A stretch of DNA of 64,000 nt from Lanius collurio (Eukaryota; Chordata; Aves; Passeriformes; Laniidae). The notes under the pieces are model-generated. The model made no database searches. It saw only the letters and a list, made by a program, of their open reading frames with translations, and was not told the DNA's origin. Each line of letters begins with the position of its first letter. Positions within the stretch are counted from its first letter, which is position 1. A program made the position numbers and the translations under genes. The DNA lies in contig JACBWW010000049.1 of the NCBI GenBank assembly GCA_020086605.1, positions 5,248,316-5,312,315 of the forward strand. The letters run 5' to 3'. Positions 36,895 to 50,601 of this stretch are shown here, piece by piece.

Positions 36895-37560
36895 CTTGTG
36901 TTGAGGAGGAGGAAAGTTTGGCAGGAGAATGGCACAGATATGTAAGCTTGGCAGAAAGATCTCTGAATGTAGGAGCTGAGGTTGAGTTAGAAATGAAAGC
37001 CAGTTTTGATACAGAATGAAAGGTGTTTTGCTGAACCAGTGACTGAGAAGGCAAAGGTTAGAGATGAGTTGGAAGGACTAGAGCAAAAGTATGTGACTAT
37101 AAACAAAAGACATGTTTTTCACCAAGTAAATAAGTCTCAAGAAGAGCATAAGCAAATAGAGAACATGTTTTTACCAAAAATAGAGATACTGCAAGTAAAC
37201 AAGAAATGTCATATATCAGGTGGAGGAAAGGTCTGAGAATTTTCCACTATAAGCTTAAATTGTAACATATCTACTTCTGTGGTTGGATAATGATAATTAT
37301 AATATGGTAAAAGTAGTAACTCTGATAGGCCATAACCAAATGTAAGGGTATTGTGTATGGTGCTTATTGGTTGTCTTGTGTTAAGATACTCAGCAAAGAA
37401 AAGTATATCGTGTTTGTAACTTAAATGGAAAGTGACTTCAGGTATGCCGACAATCTGTGGCTGACAGCTGTATGGCGGGTCTGACTACCCACTCCCTGGA
37501 CTGCTGTAATTTTGCCTATGCAATAAACAGCTTTTTGTACAGCTGCCTAGAGTTCAACAT
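36895..37560 (+). mobile_element. Probable solo LTR (ERVK-like layout)
   Basis: The segment has LTR anatomy but no name I can give with certainty. It has TGTTGA near the left end (36899) and TCAACA near the right end (37559), which are inverted copies of each other. A polyadenylation signal in GCAATAAACAGCTTTTTG lies about 37520-37540, just downstream of a promoter-proximal-looking GC-richer part (GGCGGGTCTGACTACCCACT), followed by GTACAGCTGCCTAGAGTTCA as a U5-like end. The 7-bp sequence CCCTCAT lies just outside both ends (36888-36894 and 37561-37567). TG...CA termini, signal position and flanking repeat together suggest a solo LTR of about 660 bp. Two small frames within (36845-37054 minus, 37006-37236 plus) are not genes. 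Confidence 0.55.
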
Positions 37561-40500
37561 CCCTCATGAAACTTTCTCCTATGAGTCTTGATCACTCCCA
37601 AACCATTCTTCATACAATGTGTTTTGTGTGACCAGCCAAATGTATGTATGAGCCAGCTTTGTTTAGGAAAAACCTTGCTGATCTGTTGCAGAGAAAAATG
37701 CTGGCTGATAAATTTGTGGACAAGCAGGAGACTGGAGAGTGATCCAGCTGCTGGTGTTGACATACTCATCTTGAACAGTCATGTTTAGGCTTTGGTGTAG
37801 CAAAGCACTCCTACTCCATTTTTATTTAAAACGACTACTTCTCTTAAATGGGGAATAACCCTCCTTCCTACAAACTGCTAGGGACTTATAAAAAAGATCT
37901 GTTAGTGCAGAAGTGGAAAAATAATGCTTAAGTTTTTAAAGACTGCTGAATTCTGGAAGGTATCCACCTGCACACACCCTGGGAGCAGGGACTGTGGCGT
38001 TGCATATGCCTTCTATGCAATACTCAATCCAAAAAGTTGCAACCTTCTACACTTGTAAGTGATGGCAGATATAACTCTATTTTGACTAGTAAACAAAAAA
38101 ATGTATTGACTTAAGAAAGCAGCATTTTTCATTTTGAAAATGTCAAAACAAAGTGTCAGCAATTCTGAACAAAAAAGTTCCCGAAGATCTGTTTGTTTGC
38201 CCCTTCTGTTTGGAAACAAGACATACAAGAATTCTCTGTGTGAAAGTTTATTGGTTTTTTGAGTCATTATTTTTTGAGAAGAAAAGAAATATTCAAAATC
38301 TTCTCAGCCATTCTGCTAATTCCTGATTTTTGCTGCTCTATTTTCCATAGGTAAAGAAATAGTCATGTGCTAGTGATTCCTGGAATTACACATGAATATT
38401 TTAGTTTGTCATCTTCAACTCAGATCAGATTAAAATATTATGACCTTCAACAGTCACCATCTTGCTGTGAAGGGATTTATTCCTTTCAGTTTGACTCTTG
38501 TGCTCTTAACTTTGATGCAGGCCTTTGCTTTGGTGAAAGGATTTCTGTAGTAACTCTGTGTTAAGCAAGTTATGTGCAGATTTCCTGAGTTTATTATTAT
38601 ACTCCATTCAGTTTGGAAACTCCCATAGTAACTAGACCTTTATTCCACATCTCCCTCTTGATCAAAATACTGAAAGTTTATAAGGTGATAGACCTACACC
38701 CTCATATCTTGTACCTATTACAGGACACATTAGAGGAAAACTGTTGGAATCCCATTAAAATGGTTAAGACTGCATCTTTGCATCTCACAGAACACCAAAT
38801 AGAAGAATATAGTGGACTCACACAGGAACAGACTATTTTTCCAAGGAAGACCTAGTCCAACACACTTGATCTGGCTTGCATTGGCAACACGTTATGGCCT
38901 CTCTAAGCATTGCTATCTCCTGTAGCCACTACTGAGGTGCAACGTGAAAACACTTTTCATACAATGGCTTACTGAGCAAATTGTGCCAAGTGCTGCACGC
39001 ACAATAGCCTGATGTACTGGTTTCACCATGAAATGTACAGAGTTCATCAGTCTCATCTTAAAAAGGGTAGCTTCAGAGTGTATGATGGTTTCAGCAATAT
39101 TCTGTCCCTTCCCTAGTCTCAGCTGGGTGGTTAGCAACAAAAGTTTTTGATGAAAGCCTGTGAAAGACACATAAAATAATCTGGAAACCAATTAACAGTT
39201 TAATTGGCAAATAAACCTATTCTTTACCCCCAAATGTTTCTGAGGATTGTGCAACTAATGAGCTGGAAAAGATTAGCATCAAATAAAATTCCAAAAATAG
39301 AATAGCAAAAAAAGTGCAAGACAGTAAAAGGTCAAGCTCAAGGAACATGAAATTCAACATTCAACCTTGACTTGTCTGGCTGGGAGATGCGTATGGGTTG
39401 AAATCTTTATCTCTGACTAACATACAGCCTAAGGCCTGAAGTTTTTGTAGTGAAATTGCTCCTATTTACACAAAAAAATTTGAAAAACATTAGAAAGAAC
39501 ATCTTTTTTAATTGCCATTAACCCCTGAAGCTCACTAGCAAAAAATTTTACATGGGCATTAATGAGATCCTGATAAAGACTAGTCCTCCCCAGAAAAAGC
39601 AACAGCTATTTTACAGAGAATGGAAGTCATAAAGCTGTAAGGTCCTTGCTTCAGGGCATAAGCCAATTGCAGACACAGGAAGTTAAGAAGAAATTTCTCC
39701 CTAGGAGCTGATTATTATTTAATGAGCCATCATCATTTTAATAATGAATGAATGACTGGAAAATTAATTTATTTATTTTCTTGTGTTATCATACTAACTT
39801 GAAGCAAAGAAATCTCCAGGAATCAATGGCTAATTTTTTGAAGATCTAGACATTAATCTGCTGCCTGTCAGGGCTGGAATTAAAACAAATTTGCTCTTTT
39901 GCAAGTTATATTAGACTGTAATAACATGGGATGTGTGAGCAACTTCCAGTTGTGATACAATGACAAACTCATGCAAACACATACAGTTTTTAATTCTTGC
40001 ATATCTCTGGTTTTGTGCTTTTGTACATGGTTAAGGTATAAAAATCAGAACTGACTGGAGTGATACTATCTCCAGGGAACCAGCACATTCGGAGCCATGG
40101 AGGGGATTCCCAGGAAAAGTGCCATCCCACTGGTCTTAAAAGAAATAGTGAAAGCTACATTTTTCCTCCAGAAATACATATGGATGTTGAATTCCAAGTA
40201 GCAATATGAGCTGCTTATTCTGCAGGCTCAGAAGAAACTGACAGATAAATCTCATTATTTCCATGCTTAGGACAGTTGAGTCTGCAGAAAGACTCTATAT
40301 GGAAGAAAGCTGGATTATAAAACTTGTGGGATATGTCTAGACCAAACCAGAAAAGCAGATTCTTCAGGGCTGCAGATTGCTTCCACTCAGCAGAATAATA
40401 CTGGAAGAGAAGAACTAATTCTGAACATCAAATTAAAGAGCTTCTAGCTCTTCACTCTATCAGATAGTGCTAATAAAGAGAGAAGCAAAAGACCAAAGAC

Positions 40501-41952
40501 AAATCCCCAGAAGGCCATGGGAAAAGATTTGGGTCCTGATGATGACTTCCAAACCACTGTAAAAGGACTTAAAAAGGACTTCAAAACAAATCACTTGGCT
40601 TTCACTGAGAGACCTATGCAGAATGAGAAAAATTGTCTCCTACTCCAGTCTGTTGGGGTTGATCCTGGTTTTACCTCTGAGGTCCTGTTCTCCACTATGA
40701 CAGTTTCCAGTGAAGAGTGTCAAATTAATTCTGCCTCTTGAGTGTGACATTTTGAGTAATACCACGTATCAGTTTCCTTTCAGAGGATTTGGGCTTGACT
40801 TCTGCTTTCATCCATCAAAGTGAAAGACTTTCTTCAGACCATGTCCTCTGGCTTCCCCACTGTCTATAGCTTTAGTGAAAGAGATAGGGAATTAGAAGAG
40901 AGAAAGTTAATCCCATGCAGAAACAAAAAGGGAGAGGAGGATGAATACCACCAGTGTTCTCCAAAGGAGAATGATAGACTGGAGAGGAGTATTGAGGAAA
41001 TATAAAGTGGATGCTGGACAGTCCAGGGCTTCCAGAACTCACTTCTCTGATCAGGTTGACTACAAATGCCAAGGGAGTAAAACAAAAGATAAGCCTTTCC
41101 CAGTCAGTTTCAAAATAGTCAGTTGTGTGTTGAGTTTTCTTCCTATTACAAATGCATGGGAGATCAAATGTAATGCAGAGGTACTCAGTAAGGTAGAGCT
41201 ACCTTTCTCCAAAATGCACTGCAGCACCAAATCTTAGCAAAATATAAGGTCCAAGTAAGCAGGTTATATTAATAGATTATAAACTAAAATATTTAATCAG
41301 AAACAACTTGAATCTAGGAAGTTTCAAATGAAACAGAACAACTCACCCAGCAGGCTGCAAATGAATCCAAGCTCAGCAGTAGGTGCTCACAAGTGCAGCC
41401 TGTCTTCAGAGTATGAAAACCAAAAATTTCAGCTCTACAGTTCCAGGGCCACAGTGCCAGGAGCGATGTCAGCAGCCTCAGTCTGGAGTCTTGAGAGATT
41501 CTCTCTGTTAAGAAGTTTGAAAAATATCAGGATCACCTGTTCTGAGCTTCTAACCATAGAGGTGAAGTTTGGATGCCTGCAGGACTATAATGGAATTAGT
41601 CCAAACCCAGCTTCTGAGTTAGGCAGCTCTTACTTGGAGCTCCATCGGTCTTCCAGGGCTACTCCAGCTGTCATGACTGAGCTGGAAATTTCTATGTTTG
41701 TTTCCCGGACTTAAATTACTTTCTTTATAATTTTTTACAAAGCTCCTTCTTGAAATTACTTTGTTTTTCCTCTCCTTTTTTCTGTTCTGTAGAAAAATTG
41801 AAATGACTGTTTCATTCTTTTATTTAAGCCTTCAGAAACCAAACAGTTTTCTATCCAGAGTTCCCTATAAGATCTAGACTTACACAACTAAATTTTGTTC
41901 CTCTACCACCTCTGAGTTTCTTTTTGTTCTCCTTAATTTTTTGTTGTTGTCT
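37561..41952. other. Unique sequence, no supported gene
   Basis: Frames at 38013-38267, 38613-38855, 38913-39191, 40517-40741 and 41328-41714 were read. None carries a motif I recognise. The 128-codon frame at 41328-41714 is the longest but is serine-rich, lacks splice context and looks like chance. The AT-rich block 39700-39800 could be conserved noncoding DNA. Confidence 0.45.
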
Positions 41953-42036
41953 TTCCTTCCTTCCTTCCTTCCTTCCTTCCTTCCTTCCTTCCTTCCTTCC
42001 TTCCTTCCTTCCTGCCTGCCTGCCTGCCTGCCTGCC
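41953..42036 (+). repeat. Compound microsatellite (TTCC)15(TGCC)6
   Basis: Sixty bases of perfect TTCC repeats (41953-42012) pass without interruption into 24 bases of TGCC repeats (42013-42036). On the minus strand this reads (GGCA)6(GGAA)15 and yields low-complexity KEGR/QAGR frames (42122-41880 and 42292-41933) that should not be annotated as proteins. The purine/pyrimidine asymmetry makes it prone to length change and to triplex-like structures. Confidence 0.98.
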
Positions 42037-45000
42037 TCACATAAATGGCTGAGACAAAGGCCTGTTGGTTTCCTCTGACTTCTCTTTTCATACATGTCAG
42101 TGAAGGTGTTTCCATGGCACAAATTAGTGCTATTAAATTTTCAAATAATTTTATTATGCATTTGAAACACACCAAGGTGTTTGGGACATGTATCCTCTGC
42201 AGCAACAACTGGAAGCCATGTGAGATATTATAAGATGTGTAAAATGGAACAAGATTTTTACGTCTGGGCAACTGAATCCTGAACCAGATCATCTTGCTGC
42301 AAATTCAGTGAATGCTGATATGAACACAATGCCATAATCTTCTCAGTTCAGCCACCTGCATCCAATGGCTCAGTCATCAGACCTGAGCCCTCTGAGTGTT
42401 TTATTGATAAATCCTGACATATTTTAATATCTCTGCTTGTGGTACTGGAATAATGCTAGTTTTGGCCTTTGTCACTTTTAGCTCACAGCAATGATCAATA
42501 CAGCACTCTGTAAATTCTTTGGATCCTTTCCTGCTACAGGCAATAAAAGATTTGCCACTAACTTCAACAGAACCATTTATGAGTGCCACGTTTAATTAAC
42601 ACGTAATTCAGAGTGTCTAATAGGATTGATGTGTATCTGAATTAAAACTGCAAATAAAATGGTGCTAAGGGATAGAAGAGGAGACTTTAAATCTCATTTC
42701 AGGACTTGAGCACGAATGGCAGAAAATACCATGGGCTTCACAGACGGGGAAGAACTTGGCATGAGATAAAAGGCTTAAGCCAGGATTCATCCAACTTCCA
42801 GTGTTGCTCACAGGATGAAACCCTCTGAGATTTATATATTCATTGCTTGACTTGCCCACACAAGGCTTTGAATGCCACTGGAATTTGATTTTTAGAGGAC
42901 ATCAGAAAGACTGACACAAAATGTTGTTGGATGAACAGTCTGCAGGAGGCTTCTGGCTGGTCCACCAGGCTTCTGAGAAGTCAGACATTTTGGGATTGAG
43001 GGTAGTTCTCTTCCAGATTCATATAATCTCATTTGGATCTCTCCCTCTGTTAGAAAGCAATGCAAGACAGGTTTTCAAACCCTTTCTTCTGGCGTTAATT
43101 CTCTGATGAATATTGACTCAGGGTTTTGAAGAACTGCTGAAAAAATGACAAGTCAATGAGCATTGCTCCCTTGCCTGCCTGTCTGCTCAAGTGGGGTAAA
43201 AGAAGGGAAAAAAAAAAAGAAAACAAAAAAACCTTACACCAGAAACACGGTATTACTGTTTAAATTAGGAAGATCAGGACAACAGGAGAATAGGCTATTT
43301 GTGACTCCTTAAGAAATCCTATTGTTCTTACTGTCACTGTAACTGCTGTATAGACCAAAGCATGTGGCTGCTGCACCCTGCAACACATCTCTCCCTTGTG
43401 CCCTAATATCAGGGTAGGATAGTGCCACACTCCCATTTTTCAAAGAATTTAATGTTGAGATGATAACCCTCCCTTCTCCTCTTCCCAGTGCTTTGGAGAG
43501 AAGAAGCTGCATTCAGCCTGCCCATTGCCCCTTCAGAGGTGTCACAGCCAGCCAGGAGCCTCATGCTGCTCTTTCTGCTTTTTTGGGGTGGGGACTGAGA
43601 ATAGCTGAGAGCCACATTGCCTCTTGCAGAGGTAAAATCCTCAGTTTGCCAGTTCTGCCCTGATGGGTGAGAGACAGATGAAACTCCCTGTCATAGGACC
43701 ATGACAAGAACCAGCATCCAGAGCTCCCAGATGGGACCCAAGCAAGCAAAGAGCTTCATCAGCTCAGCCTTAGTGTCCTGACTATAATTAGGTCCCAAAT
43801 TGCTTCAAGGCTCAAATTTATTTTCCCACTTTCTTTTCCTCTTGCCAGTTTTGTCTCTGCTCAAGTACTTTCTGTTGATGTTAGTTTAGGAATCTCCACC
43901 CTTTCTTTAGCAAGTGCTAACTGTTATCTGGAAAACTGCAGAATTCACAGCCCAGGGAATTGAAATTTTCAATACACTCACAGGCCAAGCAATAGCAGCT
44001 TCTTTGTATGCATCACAGGGCAATGTTGTGTGGAGGATCTAAATTTCCTGTATTTTCTCCTTGATTCCTTGATTGCTGAGCAGGGAGTGTCTCTGCTATC
44101 CATCACTGGGAGGCAGAGAGGCATTAATATTGGATAATTAGACTGGGCAAGAGCAAGAATTTTCATGTGTATTAAGAAGTTACTGACTACTGACAACCTC
44201 AGCAACCAGCTTGGATTCATACTGACATACTCTCCATCCTTTCCTCCCTCAACCCCTCCTCTCACTTTCTTCCCCTCTCACTTGATTTGTTTCACTTTTT
44301 TTTTGCTTGATTTGTTTCACTATTTTTTTTTTAATCTTTTAAAACTAAAGATATAAAAACCTTTCTCAAGTTCTCCCTCTTGTAGAAAATATCCTGAGAG
44401 CACAGATTTTAGTCAATATGTCATCAGTGCCAGTACCGAGCAAGAGATTAATTTTCCAAGTATAGTATACAGTTTGGGGTTTTTTGGGTTAAGGAGGTTA
44501 TAACAGGTTGTATATAATTATTCTTGCTTAGCAATTTTATCTAATAATAGCTGCAAAAGAGTGGCAAAGATTAATTAAGGAGGCAAAGGAAAATCCAGCA
44601 GGAATAACATCTGAAGCAACAGTATTTGTTTTACATGAAGCACAAATTCTGGAAAAGAATGTTCTGCTCTTCATCATAAGATGGAAATAAGTACCAGGGA
44701 AGTGAAATGGAGAAGAACTGGTAAGGGTTTAAGGGGATGAATAATCAAGCAGAGAGAAGAAATTGAATAAGAATCACACTTTCTACAGAGTCACAAAATG
44801 ATGGAAATAGAACTGTTATTACAGATGCTAATTAACAGGGCTCAGTATCTCTCAGCTTTGGAGTTCAAAACAGTGGGAAGTCTATGCAAGAAGCAGCATG
44901 AATTTCACACACCCTGACTTGTCCTGAAGGAATTCCTTGTGGCTGCCACTGGCATAATATTATCACAGACTGCTGTTATTATTATTTTTGAGAAAATGAG

Positions 45001-48000
45001 TTTCCATGTAAAAGCATATTATTAACTTTTTAAACTATCAAACATATGTATATATGTAAATCTCTAATAAGTTTACATGTTTTTTGTGCCCATCTGGACA
45101 TGGCATTAGGGAGGTCAGAACTTGATTACTGCATTCATCTTCTGGTAAGGTGTCTCAAAAGATGAGGATCCTAGAGACAACTATCCTCTTTAACTTCATG
45201 TTAAAGAGTAGTTATAAAAGACTTTCAGCCAGGAAATCCAGGTTCTTGCACTTGGGAGTTTGTTGTGTCAAGAGACTCTGGGTAGCATTCATGCTCCATT
45301 TTCAATAACCACTGAATAGGAGGAAGTTCAGAATCTTGTAGGGATGTTAATGTTATACCATTGCTTTTAAGGGATAAATGAGATGATAAATTTGCCTTAC
45401 AGACAGTCTGATACTGATCTCAAGATTTAAATAGCAAGGATTTAAAGGAGTGAAATAATACCAACTAATATAGAAAACAGATATTTTTTATCTGACTTTC
45501 ACAGAGTTTTCTGAACAAGTGTATAAAAGGCAAATTAGGTTTATTTCTGTTGGACTGGACAGAGATGAGCTATTTCAGCTGTACTATTCATGGTATTGAT
45601 CAGTTTTTAGGAAGCAAATGCAGTCTCATAGCTGATAAATTTAGTGTTGACTGCAAGGTCAGGAAAGTAGAATGAAATAAGATGATAGGTGATTGATATA
45701 GAGTTATTAAAATAATCTGTTAAAGAGAGTTTATATGAATAAGAAGAGTAATTTGCCCTTCTGTGGTCCTTTGGGAAATAGACATCCAAATCTGATCCCC
45801 AAGTTCACTTTGTGATCAGCAGAGAGCAGTGCATACCTCCAAAGAGTGGTTTTTCTCATCCTGAGAGGATGGTGATGATAGCCTTTTTCCCCTTGATCAG
45901 AAAAGAAACATAGCTGTTTTCTTGAAAATACAGCAATTACTAGCAACAAATTGATTAAAACTCTGAGAGTTGCTAAAGGAATGCTCTACTAATACTAGTT
46001 GCTAATGGATGCACTACTGCTCAATCCACTTAGGAGAAGATTGAGGGATGATTTTGTCCTATGTCCCGTAAAGAGAAGTGATGGCTGATGGGTTAGATAC
46101 CTGTATTTTCAGATAGGAAGTAAGGCACCTATTTTTAACAGCAAATGTTATTTATTTATCAAATGCTTTAAGGATAGTTGTTCTAGATCTTGTGTGAGGT
46201 TTTTGCAAAATTAAACAAGACTAGTCTTCATTAAAATTGTGATCATGTAAAAAGGAGCAAATTGAGTGAAATTCATGACCTGCAATTCGTAAGTCCAGCC
46301 AGAAGCTCACAGCACACATTTTTTGCTCTACCAAGGACTAACTGTACACATTCTTCTCTTCAGGCACTAACAGCATAAGGACAGGCATAGAAGAATGGGA
46401 GAGGGAGCAGTATCAACCATTATCACTGCAGCAAAATAAACTTGAATTCTTTGTTAAGATTTTACTTCACATCAGGAAACCAGCTGTAGTTTCTGATCAG
46501 CTAGGCTAAATTGAATTGAAAAAAGAATATTTTTTGCATGTACATATTTTCTCCTTTTGTTTCAGAAATACAAAACTGCTTGCCCAAGAAAAATGATTTT
46601 CTGTTCTGACCTCCAAAAATCAGGCTGTTAGCCAAAATTAATATAGCAGTCCTATATTTTGTCAGAATAATTAATGATGATATGCAAAATCAATCCAATG
46701 CCTATCCCTGGGGAAGTCCAACCCTATCTGTCCTTTTATTTTACCCCATTGACCCCTCCCTTTTAGTCATTCTCCAAATCTCTTACTCATAAATTTTCCT
46801 TATGAAGTAGTCATGTCCCATGGGGTACCAACACTGTCACTGTGATCCAAAACAGCTTTTTGTGCGTGTCAGATAGTTTTCCAATTCCCAGAAAATCCAT
46901 CCCCAGAAGGTTCTAGGCAGTGATAAGCCTCCCACCAGCCTTCAGTGAGTTCAACTTTGGTTTTGCTGCTCTGCTATGATAGGTATGAGCTCCAGATCTC
47001 AGCACTTCTTATTTTCAAGTGTCTTGAGGTGACTTGGAATTTTAACACAAGCTTGATTTTCTCAGAGAGGATCTGCTGGAGCTAGCTCCGGCTCCTTGCC
47101 TGGAGCTAGAGTACTGTTCCAGCAGAAATTAATTTCTTTTGATAGGAAAGTAATTTGCTTCAAAACCAGAAGCAAATTACTTCAGCATCTACTAATAACC
47201 TCTCTATTTAAGAACTCACAAATGAAAATATTTTATTTATTATATTCAGCTATTTGTGATCTAAAACAGAAAAAATGACAAATAAAACTAATATTTTCTA
47301 CTCCTCAGTTTACGTATGGAACAAATTAATTCCTAATTAATATTAAAATGCTTCTGGTACTTTACATTGGGGATTGTAAAGGTTATTAAGAAGAAGAAAT
47401 CACTGCAGATATATACAGATGTATGGCTTCCATTTCAAAGTCCTGGCTGGGCTAGAGTAAAAGGTCATTAGAATGAATTGTCTGTAGATTAATCAGATGG
47501 CATTTTCAGAACTGCTTTGGGGCAGATTTTTCAGATATTGTAATATTTCTTCTGTTGGGTGCTGCCCATTTAATACCACAGCTGGGCAGAGCTCCAGAAG
47601 ACACTGCTTGTGGTCCCGGTTCTGCCAGTGCCTGCCCTATTTCACATACTACGCCACTTCTCTGAGCTAACTCTGAGCTTTTCAATCTTCAAAATGCAAT
47701 CACAGTGCTGATCATAATGTATTCAAAATGTGCTAATAAGGTTTATGCTAGTCTAAGCTGGAAATGATCAATGAAGGTAGCATTTCTCTCTCCTGACATC
47801 CATGTTACATCTATGTTACTTGTAGGATGGGTTTCATCCGAGCACGCAGGTTATCTGAAGTATTTGAAATCCATTTAAAAACAGTGGTGGGAAATAATCA
47901 ATCTTAAATCATAGCTCATCTGATTTGGATTAGGTGTGTACCTTCAGATAGGCTTAGCAAAGGAAAAGAGATCCCTACAATATAGATGTCTAAAGCTAGA

Positions 48001-48649
48001 AGATGCCAACCCCACCCAAAGTGGTTAACAGTCAGAGCCTATAGCTTCCAGAGATTTAGATTCCTTTATTCACTTTATATTAGAGAGTTTTATCTGGATA
48101 ATTTTGCTTCAACCTATATGCTCAGAAGACAATAATAAAACACTTGGTCCTTGAAATACCCTCATGCCATGTCACTTAAACAATTCAAAGGTTCTTTTTT
48201 TCCCTTTGCCTGAGAAATAACTAAAGAACAAAGCTTTCATGAATTCTTATTTGCAGATTGTAATTTCTTCAGGAACAGAAACACTTTACACACATTGCTG
48301 GCATACACATATTTTTTAAAAAGAGGAAAAAATCACAGCTAAAGAAAAACTACTACCCACTCCTGGAATCCATTAACAAGACTCAGGCCTCATAGTAAAA
48401 AATGTAAAGGTTGTATAGCCTAATTTATTTAGGCTCTGATGCCCAACTAAAATTGTATAAAAAATGCCAGGAAAAATACAACTTTGAATCATAACATAGT
48501 TGAAATCCATGCATATGATACAATTTATAACAAGGTTTACTGACTGTAAATGCCATTAAGTTTTTATGCCTCCAAGAATTATGTGAAGCATAAGGATTTA
48601 CTAACTGTGCTGAATTTTCAGTATGTGTCAGAACTATGGCTGTACAAAA
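42037..48649. other. Unique sequence, no supported gene
   Basis: Frames at 43309-43749, 43978-44265 and 45607-45949 have no recognisable domain. A-rich runs near 43209-43231 and T-rich runs near 44299-44333 are present. The block 46625-46705 is a weak candidate for conserved noncoding DNA. No transposable element was recognised. Confidence 0.5.
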
Positions 48650-49115
48650 CATAGAATCATTGAATGGTTTGATTTAGAAGGAACCTGAGAGTTCATCTTG
48701 TTTCAGCCCCCTGCCATGTGCCAACCTTCCACCAGACCAGGTTGCTCCAAGTCCCATCCAACCCGGCCTTGAACACTTCCAGGGATGGAGCATCTACAAC
48801 TTCTCTAGGCAGCCTTTTCCAGTGCCTCCTTGCCCTCAGATTAAAGAATTTCTTCCTAACATCCAATCTAAACCTATCCTTTCTCAGTTTAAAACCATTT
48901 CCCCTTGTTCTATCATCACATGCCCTTGTAAAAAAATCCCCCTCCAGCTCCCCTGTGGGCCCCTTTCAAATACAGAAAGGCTGCAATAAGTCACCCTGGA
49001 GCCTTCTCTCATCTAGGCTGGAGCAAGCCCAGTCTCTGAGCCTTTCCTCACAGGAGAGGTGTTCCATTCACCTAAGCATCTTTGTGGCCCCTCTCTGGAG
49101 CTGCTCCAACAAAAC
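48650..49115 (-). mobile_element. CR1 LINE, 3' end fragment
   Basis: Plus-strand reading: CATAGAATCATTGAATGGTT, TTAGAAGGAACCTGAGAGTT, CCAGACCAGGTTGCTCCAAG, CCTTGAACACTTCCAGGGAT, TTAAAGAATTTCTTCCTAAC, ATCACATGCCCTTGTAAAAA, CTCACAGGAGAGGTGTTCCA, CTTTGTGGCCCCTCTCTGGA. This is a classic antisense CR1 3' UTR and ORF2 end of about 465 bp, less diverged than the other CR1 ends here. The 135-codon plus frame (48718-49125) is the antisense reading of the CR1 and not a gene. Confidence 0.95.
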
Positions 49116-50601
49116 GTGGCAGTGAATCTTCACAGGGGCTCATCCAAGAGCTTCCTTCTTGATGTCAAACCAGAAACCAGAGCCTTCCTTTTTCTCTGAA
49201 ATTCTTCAGAAGCCCAAACCTCAAGACAATACTCAAGGTCATAGACAGGGTTCCCTTTTTTCTCTGTCAAAACCGACAGTTCACCCACAGAGTTCAGAAC
49301 TTCAAGGCAAAAGTAACATATTAGAAAACTATTTAGTTGCACAGGTAAAGGGTAAGGACCTTTAAGTACCCTTGTCTCATTGGAGTGATTTGGAAGTTGC
49401 ACAGTTAATTTGACCATACTATTTAAGATCTTTTGTAGTTAAAGGAAAGAGAAGAATTTCTGAAAAGGCAACTCCTCCCATGGTAATGAGATTTCTGCAC
49501 CTATGTTTCTAAGATAAGCAGGATAAATAATGCTTTGGACATGCCTGTCTTTCTTGATTGATTAAAATGAAAGCCTAGACAATTATTTTAGGCTTATCAT
49601 CTTTTAAATGTCTCTAGTTAGATGAAACAAAGGAGATCCTAAGGCTGTAATCTAATGTAGTGTGTGCTCCAAGACCACAGTTGTAGCAGGTGCTTAACTT
49701 TTGCTTACAGGGTAAAAGAAGCTTCAACTTTTATCTGAACTGCACACAAAAGTATGAGCAAAGAGCTAGGATTTTCTTTTGTGAGTACTGTTATCACAAT
49801 TGGCAAAATGAAAGCTTTGTAATGAGGTTTTGTTTTTGCCTCATAAAAATTTCATTGAATTTCTACTTAAATAATCCACAAGGAAGAGATTATTAAGACA
49901 AAGCATTTTCATTTATTAGCACTCTCAGTATCATGAGAAGCAAAGATTTCAGTTCGTTTCCTTTATTACATATTTTTAGCTATATGTACTAAACTATGCT
50001 ATATTTTAAATTAACTTTGAGTGAGACCTTTCTCTTTTATCAACAGGAATTTTGAGGTGGATCAGATAATAACGCCTTTAAATGTAGGTTCATGGGAAAT
50101 GATGGCAGTTTAAGGTTTGATTTTTATTGCCAAATATAGATGTAGAAATGTCAATATGAGGAATAAAAGAAAATTTTTAGTTTTGACCAGTAGGAAAATT
50201 AGTCTAATACATGTTTTTATGAAAGTTAGATGAGAAGACAGTGTTGTAAGTTGTTTTGAACCATGATAGTGTGCCCCAGCCAAACCATCTGTAGTTATGC
50301 CTATTGGGGCCCTCAGAGTGAGCCCAGGCTGGAATTATCCTCCCCAGCTTCACCCGGCTGTTCACTTTCAGATGTAGAAGGTCAGCTCCTGGAGGGTTTT
50401 TAAGCCCAGTCAGAAGGTTCAGTGAGAAAAGAAGAATTAGAGAAGAGAAAGGTAGGACAGATTTGTATCTGCCCCCTGTCCTTTGCTGTGGGGTTGTTTG
50501 GATTTCCTGGACTAACTCAGTGCTGATCACTGGATGGGTTTTGTGTTGCTGCCATCACCTTGACTCTGCCTGGATCTGGAGCATCAAGGACTGAAAGGCA
50601 G
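49116..50601. other. Unique sequence, no supported gene
   Basis: Frames at 49130-49417 and 50204-50530 show no known domain. No repeat was recognised up to the LTR-like boundary at 50602. Confidence 0.5.

Noticed and set aside
41328..41714. A 128-codon plus-strand frame as a host gene
   Set aside because: Serine-rich, no known motif, no supporting splice or promoter context.
41880..42292. Two minus-strand frames rich in KEGR and QAGR repeats as repeat proteins
   Set aside because: They are translations of the (TTCC)15(TGCC)6 microsatellite with short random flanks.
48718..49125. A 135-codon plus-strand frame as a gene
   Set aside because: It lies within the CR1 3' end and reads the element in antisense.
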